64,000 bases of DNA from Cyprinodon diabolis (taxonomy: Eukaryota > Chordata > Actinopteri > Cyprinodontiformes > Cyprinodontidae). Location of the stretch: positions 186,001 to 250,000 of the forward strand of contig JARPUW010000561.1 in assembly GCA_030533445.1 (NCBI GenBank), in the 5' to 3' direction. Each line of letters begins with the position of its first letter. Within the stretch, counting starts at the first letter, position 1. Below the pieces are notes generated by a model. That model was not told the origin of the DNA. It saw nothing but the letters and a program-made list of their open reading frames with translations, and made no database searches. Both the position numbers and the translations under genes were made by a program. Positions 54,101 to 64,000 of the stretch are shown piece by piece.

Positions 54101-57100
54101 AGATGTTTTTGGTTCCAAGCTTCAAATCAGAAGTTGAGGCCAAAACGCTCTTTTCACAGTGAGATAATGCCATTTTGGCCTCTGGAGTTGTAACAGACAG
54201 ACCATTAATGATACTGCCATGATCTTTTCTGGCAATCATCTAGAGCTGAAAACTAACAATATAAAGTAGATTTGAGCAGATGTTTTTGGTTCCAAGCTTC
54301 AAATCAGAAGTTGAGGCCAAAACGCTCTTTTCACAGTGAGGTAATGCCATTTTGGCCTCTGGAGTTGTAACAGACAGACCATTAATGATACTGCCATGAT
54401 CTTTTCTGGCAATCATCTAGAGCTGAAAACTAACAATATAAAGTAGATTTGAGCAGATGTTTTTGGTTCCAAGCTTCAAATCAGAAGTTGAGGCCAAAAC
54501 GCTCTTTTCACAGTGAGATAATGCCATTTTGGCCTCTGGAGTAGTAACAGACAAACCATTAATGATACAGCCATGATCTTTTCTGGCAATCATCTAGAGC
54601 TGAAAACTAACTATATAAAGTAGATTTGGGCAGATGTTTTTGGTTCCAAGCTTCAAATCAGAAGTTCAGGCCAAAACGCTCTTTTCACAGTGAGATAATG
54701 CCATTTTGGCCTCTGGAGTTGTAACAGACAAACCATTAATGATACAGCCATGATCTTTTCTGGCAATCATCTAGAGCTGAAAACTAACAATATAAAGTAG
54801 ATTTGAGCAGATGTTTTTGGTTCCAAGCTTCAAAACAGAAGTTGAGGCCAAAACGCTCTTTTCACAGTGAGATAATGCCATTTTGGCCTCTGGAGTAGTA
54901 ACAGACAAACCATTAATGATACAGCCATGATCTTTTCTGGCAATCATCTAGAGCTGAAAACTAACAATATAAAGTAGATTTGAGCAGATGTTTTTGGTTC
55001 CAAGCTTCAAAACAGAAGTTGAGGCCAAAACGCTCTTTTCACAGTGAGATAATGCCATTTTGGCCACTGGAGTTGTAACAGACAAACCATTAATGATACA
55101 GCCATGATCTTTTCTGGCAATCATCTAGAGCTGAAAACTAACAATATAAAGTTGATTTGAGCAGATGTTTTTGGTTCCAAGCTTCAAATCAGAAGTTGAG
55201 GCCAAAACGCTCTTTTCACAGTGAGATAATGCCATTTTGGCCTCTGGAGTTGTAACAGACAAACCATTAATGATACAGCCATGATCTTTTCTGGCAATCA
55301 TCTACAGCTGAAAACTAACAATATAAAGTAGATTTGAGCAGATGTTTTTGGTTCCAAGCTTCAAATCAGAAGTTGAGGCCAAAACGCTCTTTTTACAGTG
55401 AGATAATGCCATTTTGGCCTCTGGAGTAGTAACAGACAAACCATTAATGATACAGCCATGATCTTTTCTGGCAATCATCTAGAGCTGAAAACTAACAATA
55501 TAAAGTAGATTTGAGCAGATGTTTTTGGTTCCAAGCTTCAAAACAGAAGTTGAGGCCAAAACGCTCTTTTCACAGTGAGATAATGCAATTTTGGCCTCTA
55601 GAGTTGTAACAGACAGACCATTAATGATACTGCCATGATCTTTTCTGGCAATCATCTAGAGCTGAAAACTAACAATATAAAGTAGATTTGAGCACATGTT
55701 TTTGGTTCCAAGCTTCAAATCAGAAGTTGAGGCCAAAACGCTCTTTTCACAGTGAGATAATGCCATTTTGGCCTCTGGAGTAGTAACAGACAAACCATTA
55801 ATGATACAGCCATAATCTTTTCTGGCAATCATCTAGAGCTGAAAACTAACTATATAAAGTAGATTTGGGCAGATGTTTTTGGTTCCAAGCTTCAAATCAG
55901 AAGTTGAGGCCAAAACGCTCTTTTCACTGTGAGATAATGCCATTTTGGCCTCTGGAGTTGTAACAGACAAACCATTAATGATACAGCCATGATCTTTTCT
56001 GGCAATCATCTACAGCTGAAAACTAACAATATAAAGTAGATTTGAGCAGATGTTTTTGGTTTCAAGCTTCAAATCAGAAGTTGAGGCCAAAACGCTCTTT
56101 TCACAGTGAGATAATGCCATTTTGGCCTCTGGAGTTGTAACAGACAAACCATTAATGATACAGCCACGATCTTTTCTGGCAATCATCTAGAGATGAAAAC
56201 TAACAATATAAAGTAGATTTGAGCAGATGTTTTTGGTTCCAAGCTTCAAATCAGAAGTTGAGGCCAAAACGCTCTTTTCACAGTGAGATAATGCCATTTT
56301 GGCCTCTGGAGTTGTAACAGACAAACCATTAATGATACAGCCATGATCTTTTCTGGCAATCATCTAGAGCTGAAAACTAACAATATAAAGTAGATTTGAG
56401 CAGATGTTTTTGGTTCCAAGCTTCAAATCAGAAGTTGAGGCCAAAACGCTCTTTTCACAGTGAGATAATGCCATTTTGGCCTCTGGAGTTGTAACAGACA
56501 AACCATTAATGATACAGCCATGATCTTTTCTGGCAATCATCTAGAGCTGAAAACTAACAATATAAAGTAGATTTGAGCAGATGTTTTTGGTTCCAAGCTT
56601 CAAATCAGAAGTTGAGGCCAAAACGCTCTTTTTACAGTGAGATAATGCCATTTTGGCCTCTGGAGTAGTAACAGACAAACCATTAATGATACAGCCATAA
56701 TCTTTTCTGGCAATCATCTAGAGCTGAAAACTAACAATATAAAGTAGATTTGAGCAGATGTTTTTGGTTCCAAGCTTCAAAACAGAAGTTGAGGCCAAAA
56801 CGCTCTTTTCACAGTGAGATAATGCCATTTTGGCCTCTGGAGTTGTAACAGACAGACCATTAATGATACTGCCATGATCTTTTCTGGCAATCATCTAGAG
56901 CTGAAAACTAACAATATAAAGTAGATTTGAGCAGATGTTTTTGGTTCCAAGCTTCAAAACAGAAGTTGAGGCCAAAACGCTCTTTTCACAGTGAGATAAT
57001 GCCATTTTGGCCTCTGGAGTTGTAACAGACAGACCATTAATGATACTGCCATGATCTTTTCTGGCAATCATCTAGAGCTGAAAACTAACAATATAAAGTA

Positions 57101-60100
57101 GATTTGAGCAGATGTTTTTGGTTCCAAGCTTCAAATCAGAAGTTGAGGCCAAAACGCTCTTTTCACAGTGAGATAATGCCATTTTGGCCTCTGGAGTTGT
57201 AACAGACAGACCATTAATGATACTGCCATGATCTTTTCTGGCAATCATCTAGAGCTGAAAACTAACAATATAAAGTAGATTTGAGCAGATGTTTTTGGTT
57301 CCAAGCTTCAAATCAGAAGTTGAGGCCAAAACGCTCTTTTCACAGTGAGATAATGCCATTTTGGCCTCTGGAGTAGTAACAGACAAACCATTAATGATAC
57401 AGCCATGATCTTTTCTGGCAATCATCTAGAGCTGAAAACTAACTATATAAAGTAGATTTGAGCAGATGTTTTTGGTTCCAAGCTTCAAATCAGAAGTTGA
57501 GGCCAAAACGCTCTTTTCACAGTGAGATAATGCCATTTTGGCCTCTGGAGTAGTAACAGACAAACCATTAATGATACAGCCATGATCTTTTCTGGCAATC
57601 ATCTAGAGCTGAAAACTAACTATATAAAGTAGATTTGGGCAGATGTTTTTGGTTCCAAGCTTCAAATCAGAAGTTCAGGCCAAAACGCTCTTTTCACAGT
57701 GAGATAATGCCATTTTGGCCTCTGGAGTTGTAACAGACAAACCATTAATGATACAGCCATGATCTTTTCTGGCAATCATCTAGAGCTGAAAACTAACAAT
57801 ATAAAGTAGATTTGAGCAGATGTTTTTGGTTCCAAGCTTCAAAACAGAAGTTGAGGCCAAAACGCTCTTTTCACAGTGAGATAATGCCATTTTGGCCTCT
57901 GGAGTAGTAACAGACAAACCATTAATGATACAGCCATGATCTTTTCTGGCAATCATCTAGAGCTGAAAACTAACAATATAAAGTAGATTTGAGCAGATGT
58001 TTTTGGTTCCAAGCTTCAAAACAGAAGTTGAGGCCAAAACGCTCTTTTCACAGTGAGATAATGCCATTTTGGCCACTGGAGTTGTAACAGACAAACCATT
58101 AATGATACAGCCATGATCTTTTCTGGCAATCATCTAGAGCTGAAAACTAACAATATAAAGTTGATTTGAGCAGATGTTTTTGGTTCCAAGCTTCAAATCA
58201 GAAGTTGAGGCCAAAACGCTCTTTTCACAGTGAGATAATGCCATTTTGGCCTCTGGAGTTGTAACAGACAAACCATTAATGATACAGCCATGATCTTTTC
58301 TGGCAATCATCTACAGCTGAAAACTAACAATATAAAGTAGATTTGAGCAGATGTTTTTGGTTCCAAGCTTCAAATCAGAAGTTGAGGCCAAAACGCTCTT
58401 TTTACAGTGAGATAATGCCATTTTGGCCTCTGGAGTAGTAACAGACAAACCATTAATGATACAGCCATGATCTTTTCTGGCAATCATCTAGAGCTGAAAA
58501 CTAACAATATAAAGTAGATTTGAGCAGATGTTTTTGGTTCCAAGCTTCAAAACAGAAGTTGAGGCCAAAACGCTCTTTTCACAGTGAGATAATGCAATTT
58601 TGGCCTCTAGAGTTGTAACAGACAGACCATTAATGATACTGCCATGATCTTTTCTGGCAATCATCTAGAGCTGAAAACTAACAATATAAAGTAGATTTGA
58701 GCACATGTTTTTGGTTCCAAGCTTCAAATCAGAAGTTGAGGCCAAAACGCTCTTTTCACAGTGAGATAATGCCATTTTGGCCTCTGGAGTAGTAACAGAC
58801 AAACCATTAATGATACAGCCATAATCTTTTCTGGCAATCATCTAGAGCTGAAAACTAACTATATAAAGTAGATTTGGGCAGATGTTTTTGGTTCCAAGCT
58901 TCAAATCAGAAGTTGAGGCCAAAACGCTCTTTTCACAGTGAGATAATGCCATTTTGGCCTCTGGAGTTGTAACAGACAAACCATTAATGATACAGCCATG
59001 ATCTTTTCTGGCAATCATCTACAGCTGAAAACTAACAATATAAAGTAGATTTGAGCAGATGTTTTTGGTTTCAAGCTTCAAATCAGAAGTTGAGGCCAAA
59101 ACGCTCTTTTCACAGTGAGATAATGCCATTTTGGCCTCTGGAGTTGTAACAGACAAACCATTAATGATACAGCCACGATCTTTTCTGGCAATCATCTAGA
59201 GATGAAAACTAACAATATAAAGTAGATTTGAGCAGATGTTTTTGGTTCCAAGCTTCAAATCAGAAGTTGAGGCCAAAACGCTCTTTTCACAGTGAGATAA
59301 TGCCATTTTGGCCTCTGGAGTTGTAACAGACAAACCATTAATGATACAGCCATGATCTTTTCTGGCAATCATCTAGAGCTGAAAACTAACAATATAAAGT
59401 AGATTTGAGCAGATGTTTTTGGTTCCAAGCTTCAAATCAGAAGTTGAGGCCAAAACGCTCTTTTCACAGTGAGATAATGCCATTTTGGCCTCTGGAGTTG
59501 TAACAGACAAACCATTAATGATACAGCCATGATCTTTTCTGGCAATCATCTAGAGCTGAAAACTAACAATATAAAGTAGATTTGAGCAGATGTTTTTGGT
59601 TCCAAGCTTCAAATCAGAAGTTGAGGCCAAAACGCTCTTTTTACAGTGAGATAATGCCATTTTGGCCTCTGGAGTAGTAACAGACAAACCATTAATGATG
59701 CAGCCATAATCTTTTCTGGCAATCATCTAGAGCTGAAAACTAACAATATAAAGTAGATTTGAGCAGATGTTTTTGGTTCCAAGCTTCAAAACAGAAGTTG
59801 AGGCCAAAACGCTCTTTTCACAGTGAGATAATGCCATTTTGGCCTCTAGAGTTGTAACAGACAGACCATTAATGATACTGCCATGATCTTTTCTGGCAAT
59901 CATCTAGAGCTGAAAACTAACAATATAAAGTAGATTTGAGCAGATGTTTTTGGTTCCAAGCTTCAAATCAGAAGTTGAGGCCAAAACGCTCTTTTCACAG
60001 TGAGATAATGCCATTTTGGCCTCTGGAGTAGTAACAGACAAACCATTAATGATACAGCCATGATCTTTTCTGGCAATCATCTAGAGCTGAAAACTAACTA

Positions 60101-62655
60101 TATAAAGTAGATTTGGGCAGATGTTTTTGGTTCCAAGCTTCAAATCAGAAGTTCAGGCCAAAACGCTCTTTTCACAGTGAGATAATGCCATTTTGGCCTC
60201 TGGAGTTGTAACAGACAAACCATTAATGATACAGCCATGATCTTTTCTGGCAATCATCTAGAGCTGAAAACTAACAATATAAAGTAGATTTGAGCAGATG
60301 TTTTTGGTTCCAAGCTTCAAAACAGAAGTTGAGGCCAAAACGCTCTTTTCACAGTGAGATAATGCCATTTTGGCCTCTGGAGTTGTAACAGACAAACCAT
60401 TAATGATACTGCCATGATCTTTTCTGGCAATCATCTAGAGCTGAAAACTAACAATATAAAGTAGATTTGAGCAGATGTTTTTGGTTCCAAGCTTCAAATC
60501 AGAAGTTGAGGCCAAAACGCTCTTTTCACAGTGAGATAATGCCATTTTGGCCTCTGGAGTTGTAACAGACAAACCATTAATGATACAGCCATGATCTTTT
60601 CTGGCAATCATCTACAGCTGAAAACTAACAATATAAAGTAGATTTGAGCAGATGTTTTTGGTTCCAAGCTTCAGATCAGAAGTTGAGGCCAAAACGCTCT
60701 TTTCACAGTGAGATAATGCCATTTTGGCCTCTGGAGTTGTAACAGACAAACCATTAATGATACAGCCACGATCTTTTCTGGCAATCATCTAGAGATGAAA
60801 ACTAACAATATAAAGTAGATTTGAGCAGATGTTTTTGGTTCCAAGCTTCAAATCAGAAGTTGAGGCCAAAACGCTCTTTTCACAGTGAGATAATGCCATT
60901 TTGGCCTCTGGAGTTGTAACAGACAAACCATTAATGATACAGCCATGATCTTTTCTGGCAATCATCTAGAGCTGAAAACTAACAATATAAAGTAGATTTG
61001 AGCAGATGTTTTTGGTTCCAAGCTTCAAATCAGAAGTTGAGGCCAAAACGCTCTTTTCACAGTGAGATAATGCCATTTTGGCCTCTGGAGTTGTAACAGA
61101 CAGACCATTAATGATACTGCCATGATCTTTTCTGGCAATCATCTAGAGCTGAAAACTAACAATATAAAGTAGATTTGAGCAGATGTTTTTGGTTCCAAGC
61201 TTCAAATCAGAAGTTGAGGCCAAAACGCTCTTTTCACAGTGAGATAATGCCATTTTGGCCTCTGGAGTAGTAACAGACAAACCATTAATGATACAGCCAT
61301 GATCTTTTCTGGCAATCATCTAGAGCTGAAAACTAACTATATAAAGTAGATTTGGGCAGATGTTTTTGGTTCCAAGCTTCAAATCAGAAGTTCAGGCCAA
61401 AACGCTCTTTTCACAGTGAGATAATGCCATTTTGGCCTCTGGAGTTGTAACAGACAAACCATTAATGATACAGCCATGATCTTTTCTGGCAATCATCTAG
61501 AGATGAAAACTAACAATATAAAGTAGATTTGAGCAGATGTTTTTGGTTCCAAGCTTCAAAACAGAAGTTGAGGCCAAAACGCTCTTTTCACAGTGAGATA
61601 ATGCCATTTTGGCCTCTGGAGTAGTAACAGACAAACCATTAATGATACAGCCATGATCTTTTCTGGCAATCATCTAGAGCTGAAAACTAACAATATAAAG
61701 TAGATTTGAGCAGATGTTTTTGGTTCCAAGCTTCAAAACAGAAGTTGAGGCCAAAACGCTCTTTTCACAGTGAGATAATGCCATTTTGGCCACTGGAGTT
61801 GTAACAGACAAACCATTAATGATACAGCCATGATCTTTTCTGGCAATCATCTAGAGCTGAAAACTAACAATATAAAGTAGATTTGAGCAGATGTTTTTGG
61901 TTCCAAGCTTCAAATCAGAAGTTGAGGCCAAAACGCTCTTTTCACAGTGAGATAATGCCATTTTGGCCTCTGGAGTTGTAACAGACAAACCATTAATGAT
62001 ACAGCCATGATCTTTTCTGGCAATCATCTACAGCTGAAAACTAACAATATAAAGTAGATTTGAGCAGATGTTTTTGGTTCCAAGCTTCAAATCAGAAGTT
62101 GAGGCCAAAACGCTCTTTTTACAGTGAGATAATGCCATTTTGGCCTCTGGAGTAGTAACAGACAAACCATTAATGATACAGCCATGATCTTTTCTGGCAA
62201 TCATCTAGAGCTGAAAACTAACAATATAAAGTAGATTTGAGCAGATGTTTTTGGTTCCAAGCTTCAAAACAGAAGTTGAGGCCAAAACGCTCTTTTCACA
62301 GTGAGATAATGCAATTTTGGCCTCTAGAGTTGTAACAGACAGACCATTAATGATACTGCCATGATCTTTTCTGGCAATCATCTAGAGCTGAAAACTAACA
62401 ATATAAAGTAGATTTGAGCAGATGTTTTTGGTTCCAAGCTTCAAATCAGAAGTTGAGGCCAAAACGCTCTTTTCACAGTGAGATAATGCCATTTTGGCCT
62501 CTGGAGTAGTAACAGACAAACCATTAATGATACAGCCATGATCTTTTCTGGCAATCATCTAGAGCTGAAAACTAACTATATAAAGTAGATTTGGGCAGAT
62601 GTTTTTGGTTCCAAGCTTCAAATCAGAAGTTGAGGCCAAAACGCTCTTTTCACAG
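51151..62655 (+). repeat. Array domain 6: 16/17-monomer HOR region
   Basis: A GGCCACTGG monomer marks each unit once, with GCCACTGG starting at 52231, 55063, 58072 and 61789. Spacings are 2832 bp (16 monomers), 3009 bp (17) and 3717 bp (21). A second marker, GAGCACATG, follows at 52861, 55693 and 58702, and ATGCAATTTTGG lies between them. GGTTTCAAGC (56058, 59067) and AAGTTGATT (55153, 58162) link the second and third units only. Each unit contains strings of B C F, the marker monomer, L-like, F, A, B, L-like, S, G, G and F with CATAATC. This is the clearest ordered higher-order repeat in the window. Confidence 0.85.
57346..57522 (+). repeat. Extra hybrid B monomer that makes a 17-mer from a 16-mer
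   Basis: The monomer starts like B (GAGTAGT, CTAACTATAT) but ends with TTGAGC and TTGAGG instead of TTGGGC and TTCAGG. A normal B follows at 57523. In the preceding unit, three GACAGACC/ACTGCC monomers run straight into a single B at 54514. Upstream markers keep a 16-monomer shift (53,806 versus 56,638) and downstream ones a 17-monomer shift (55,063 versus 58,072), so this monomer is the gained one. Confidence 0.75.
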
Positions 62656-63892
62656 TGAGATAATGCCATTTTGGCCTCTGGAGTTGTAACAGACAAACCA
62701 TTAATGATACAGCCATGATCTTTTCTGGCAATCATCTATAGCTGAAAACTAACAATATAAAGTAGATTTGAGCAGATGTTTTTGGTTCCAAGCTTCAAAT
62801 CAGAAGTTGAGGCCAAAATGCTCTTTTCACAGTGAGATAATGCCATTTTGGCCTCTGGAGTTGTAACAGACAGACCATTAATGATACAGCCATGATCTTT
62901 TCTGGCAATCATCTAGTGCTGAAAACTAACAATATAAAGTAGATTTGAGCAGATGTTTTTGGTTCCAAGTTTCAAATCAGAAGTTGAGGCCAAATCGCTC
63001 TTTTTACAGTGAGATAATGCCATTTTGGCCTCTGGAGTTGTAACAGACAAACCATTAATGATACAGCCATGATCTTTTCTGGCAATCATCTACAGCTGAA
63101 AACTAACAATATAAAGTAGATTTGAGCAGATGTTTTTGGTTCCAAGCTTCAAATCAGAAGTTGAGGCCAAATCGCTCTTTTTACAGTGAGATAATGCCAT
63201 TTTGGCCTCTGGAGTTGTAACAGACAAACCATTAATGATACAGCCATGATCTTTTCTGGCAATCATCTACAGCTGAAAACTAACAATATAAAGTAGATTT
63301 GAGCAGATGTTTTTGGTTCCAAGCTTCAAAACAGAAGTTGAGGCCAAAACGCTCTTTTCACATTGAGATAATGCAATTTTGGCCTCTGGAGTTGTAACAG
63401 ACAAACCATTAATGATACAGCCATGATCTTTTCTGGCAATCATCTAGAGCTGAAAACTAACAATATAAAGTAGATTTGAGCAGATGTTTTTGGTTCCAAG
63501 CTTCAAATCAGAAGTTGAGGCCAAATCGCTCTTTTTACAGTGAGATAATGCCATTTTGGCCTCTGGAGTTGTAACAGACAAACCATTAATGATACCCATG
63601 ATCTTTTCTGGCAATCATCTACAGCTGAAAACTAACAATATAAAGTAGATTTGAGCAGATGTTTTTGGTTCCAAGCTTCAAATCAGAAGTTGAGGCCAAA
63701 ACACTCTTTTTACAGTGAGATAATGCCATTTTGGCCTCTGGAGTTGTAACAGACAAACCATTAATGATACAGCCATGATCTTTTCTGGCAATCATCTAGA
63801 GCTGAAAACTAACAATATAAAGTAGATTTGAGCAGATGTTTTTGGTTCCAAGCTTCAAAACAGAAGTTGAGGCCAAAACGCTCTTTTCACAG
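62656..63892 (+). repeat. Divergent right-hand block, poor HOR order
   Basis: Seven monomers carry changes rare or absent elsewhere: CTATAGCTG (62,738), CTAGTGCTG (62,914), AAGTTTC destroying the HindIII site (62967-62973), AAATCGCTC in three monomers (62992, 63169, 63523), TTTTCACATTGAG near 63,358 and AACACTC near 63,701. GACAGACC is combined with ACAGCC at 62,833, an unusual pairing. The known subtype strings stop here. Such variants are typical of less homogenised array flanks, but no array edge lies within the window. Confidence 0.75.
63541..63715 (+). repeat. Monomer with 2-bp deletion (175 bp)
   Basis: GATACCCATG at 63591-63600 replaces GATACAGCCATG, a loss of two bases. It is the only 175-bp monomer found, and it sits in the divergent right-hand block. 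The next monomer starts at 63716, which confirms the length. Confidence 0.85.
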
Positions 63893-64000
63893 TGAGATAA
63901 TGCCATTTTGGCCTCTGGAGTTGTAACAGACAAACCATTAATGATACAGCCATGATCTTTTCTGGCAATCATCTAGAGCTGAAAACTAACAATATAAAGT
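63893..64000 (+). repeat. Partial monomer cut by the window edge
   Basis: The first 108 bp of a near-consensus monomer are present, with GAGTTGT, GACAAACC, ACAGCC and CTAGAGCTGA. The array clearly continues beyond base 64000, and likewise before base 1. Confidence 0.95.

Larger units (their letters stand above)
1..64000. repeat. 177-bp tandem satellite array, whole window
   Basis: The motif TGAGATAATGCC recurs every 177 bp from base 1 to the end, for example at 1, 178, 355, 6728, 13809, 26902, 63541, 63716 and 63893. I count 361 complete monomers and one partial. The indels I located (two +1, five -1, one -2) give a net -5, which matches the observed end of the last full monomer at 63892. 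All copies are in the same orientation. Most monomers differ from one another at only a few positions. The consensus is about 38% GC and nearly every copy contains HindIII AAGCTT. Monomers of 150-180 bp in higher-order arrays are typical of eukaryotic centromeric or pericentromeric satellites; that location is inferred. No gene, RNA gene or mobile element was seen anywhere in the array. Confidence 0.98.

Noticed and set aside
1..64000. CRISPR array
   Set aside because: Regular repeats are present, but the whole 177-bp period is conserved, with no variable spacers between short repeats and no cas genes.
1..64000. Repeat-protein gene with 59-residue repeats
   Set aside because: All three plus-strand frames have stops in every monomer, and the best minus-strand frame has one stop per consensus monomer plus extra stops in type B. 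There is no splice-like or flanking coding sequence.
1..64000. Known satellite family such as human alpha satellite or Arabidopsis CEN180
   Set aside because: The monomer length is similar, but the sequence does not resemble those consensus sequences as I know them, and no CENP-B box was seen. A search of repeat databases would be needed to name the family.
1..64000. Replication origin iterons or rho-independent terminators formed by the inverted repeats
   Set aside because: The dyad recurs at most monomer junctions, has a 27-bp loop and is not followed by a consistent T-tract in terminator position. With no genes nearby there is nothing to terminate.

Overview
The whole window is one uninterrupted tandem satellite DNA array. 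The monomer is 177 bp, all copies lie head to tail in the same orientation, and there are 361 complete monomers plus a 108-bp partial one at the right edge. I found no unique sequence, no gene, no RNA gene, no transposon insertion, no CRISPR array and no inversion. The monomer consensus, counted by hand from one typical copy, is about 38% GC. It carries a HindIII site (AAGCTT) and often an XbaI site (TCTAGA). Arrays of nucleosome-length monomers arranged in higher-order repeats are typical of eukaryotic centromeric or pericentromeric heterochromatin, so the source is very probably a eukaryotic nuclear chromosome. I do not recognise the family and cannot assign species or kingdom.

Monomers fall into recurring subtypes defined by shared variants (my labels). 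A has CTCTAGAG, GACAGACC and ACTGCC. B has GAGTAGT, CTAACTATAT, TTGGGC and TTCAGG. C ends in AAAACAG. D has CCTATGG and ATCGTCTACAG. E has CTACCGCTGA. F has GAGTAGT with AAAACAG. H and I have GGTGCC (I also CCAACACGC). J has CTACAGCTAAAA. K has GGCATCTGG. L has ACTGCC with CTACAGCTGA. N has ACTGCC with CTAGAGCTGA. O has GACAATCC and CACGATC. S has CTAGAGATGA. T ends in GAGGACAAAACGC. U has CTAAATATAT. V is a near-consensus monomer whose end reads CTTTTTACAG instead of CTTTTCACAG. G is near the consensus.

Layout: 1-8143 is a mosaic of A-B-C-D and E-F-A-B strings. 8144-19118 is dominated by an 11-monomer unit (B C D H I J K L N O G). 19119-26105 is a K-S-T-U-O-F-A mosaic with five 176-bp deletion monomers. 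26106-38966 holds very recent nested duplications of about 4.0 and 3.7 kb. 38967-51150 has a 13-monomer (2301-bp) unit. 51151-62655 has a 16/17-monomer unit (2832/3009 bp). 62656-64000 is a less ordered, more divergent stretch. Repeat shifts are whole multiples of 177 bp, apart from 1-2 bp where indels intervene, as expected from unequal exchange or conversion-like amplification.

The minus strand has a frame with one stop per monomer, because 177 is divisible by 3. It gives 58-codon frames, and five 117-codon frames where the stop is mutated. These look like by-products of the repeat period rather than genes. The most notable structural element is a perfect 10-bp inverted repeat that spans each monomer junction and is broken only in particular subtypes. 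Coordinates of duplication edges come from comparison by eye; edges described as approximate may be off by tens of bases.
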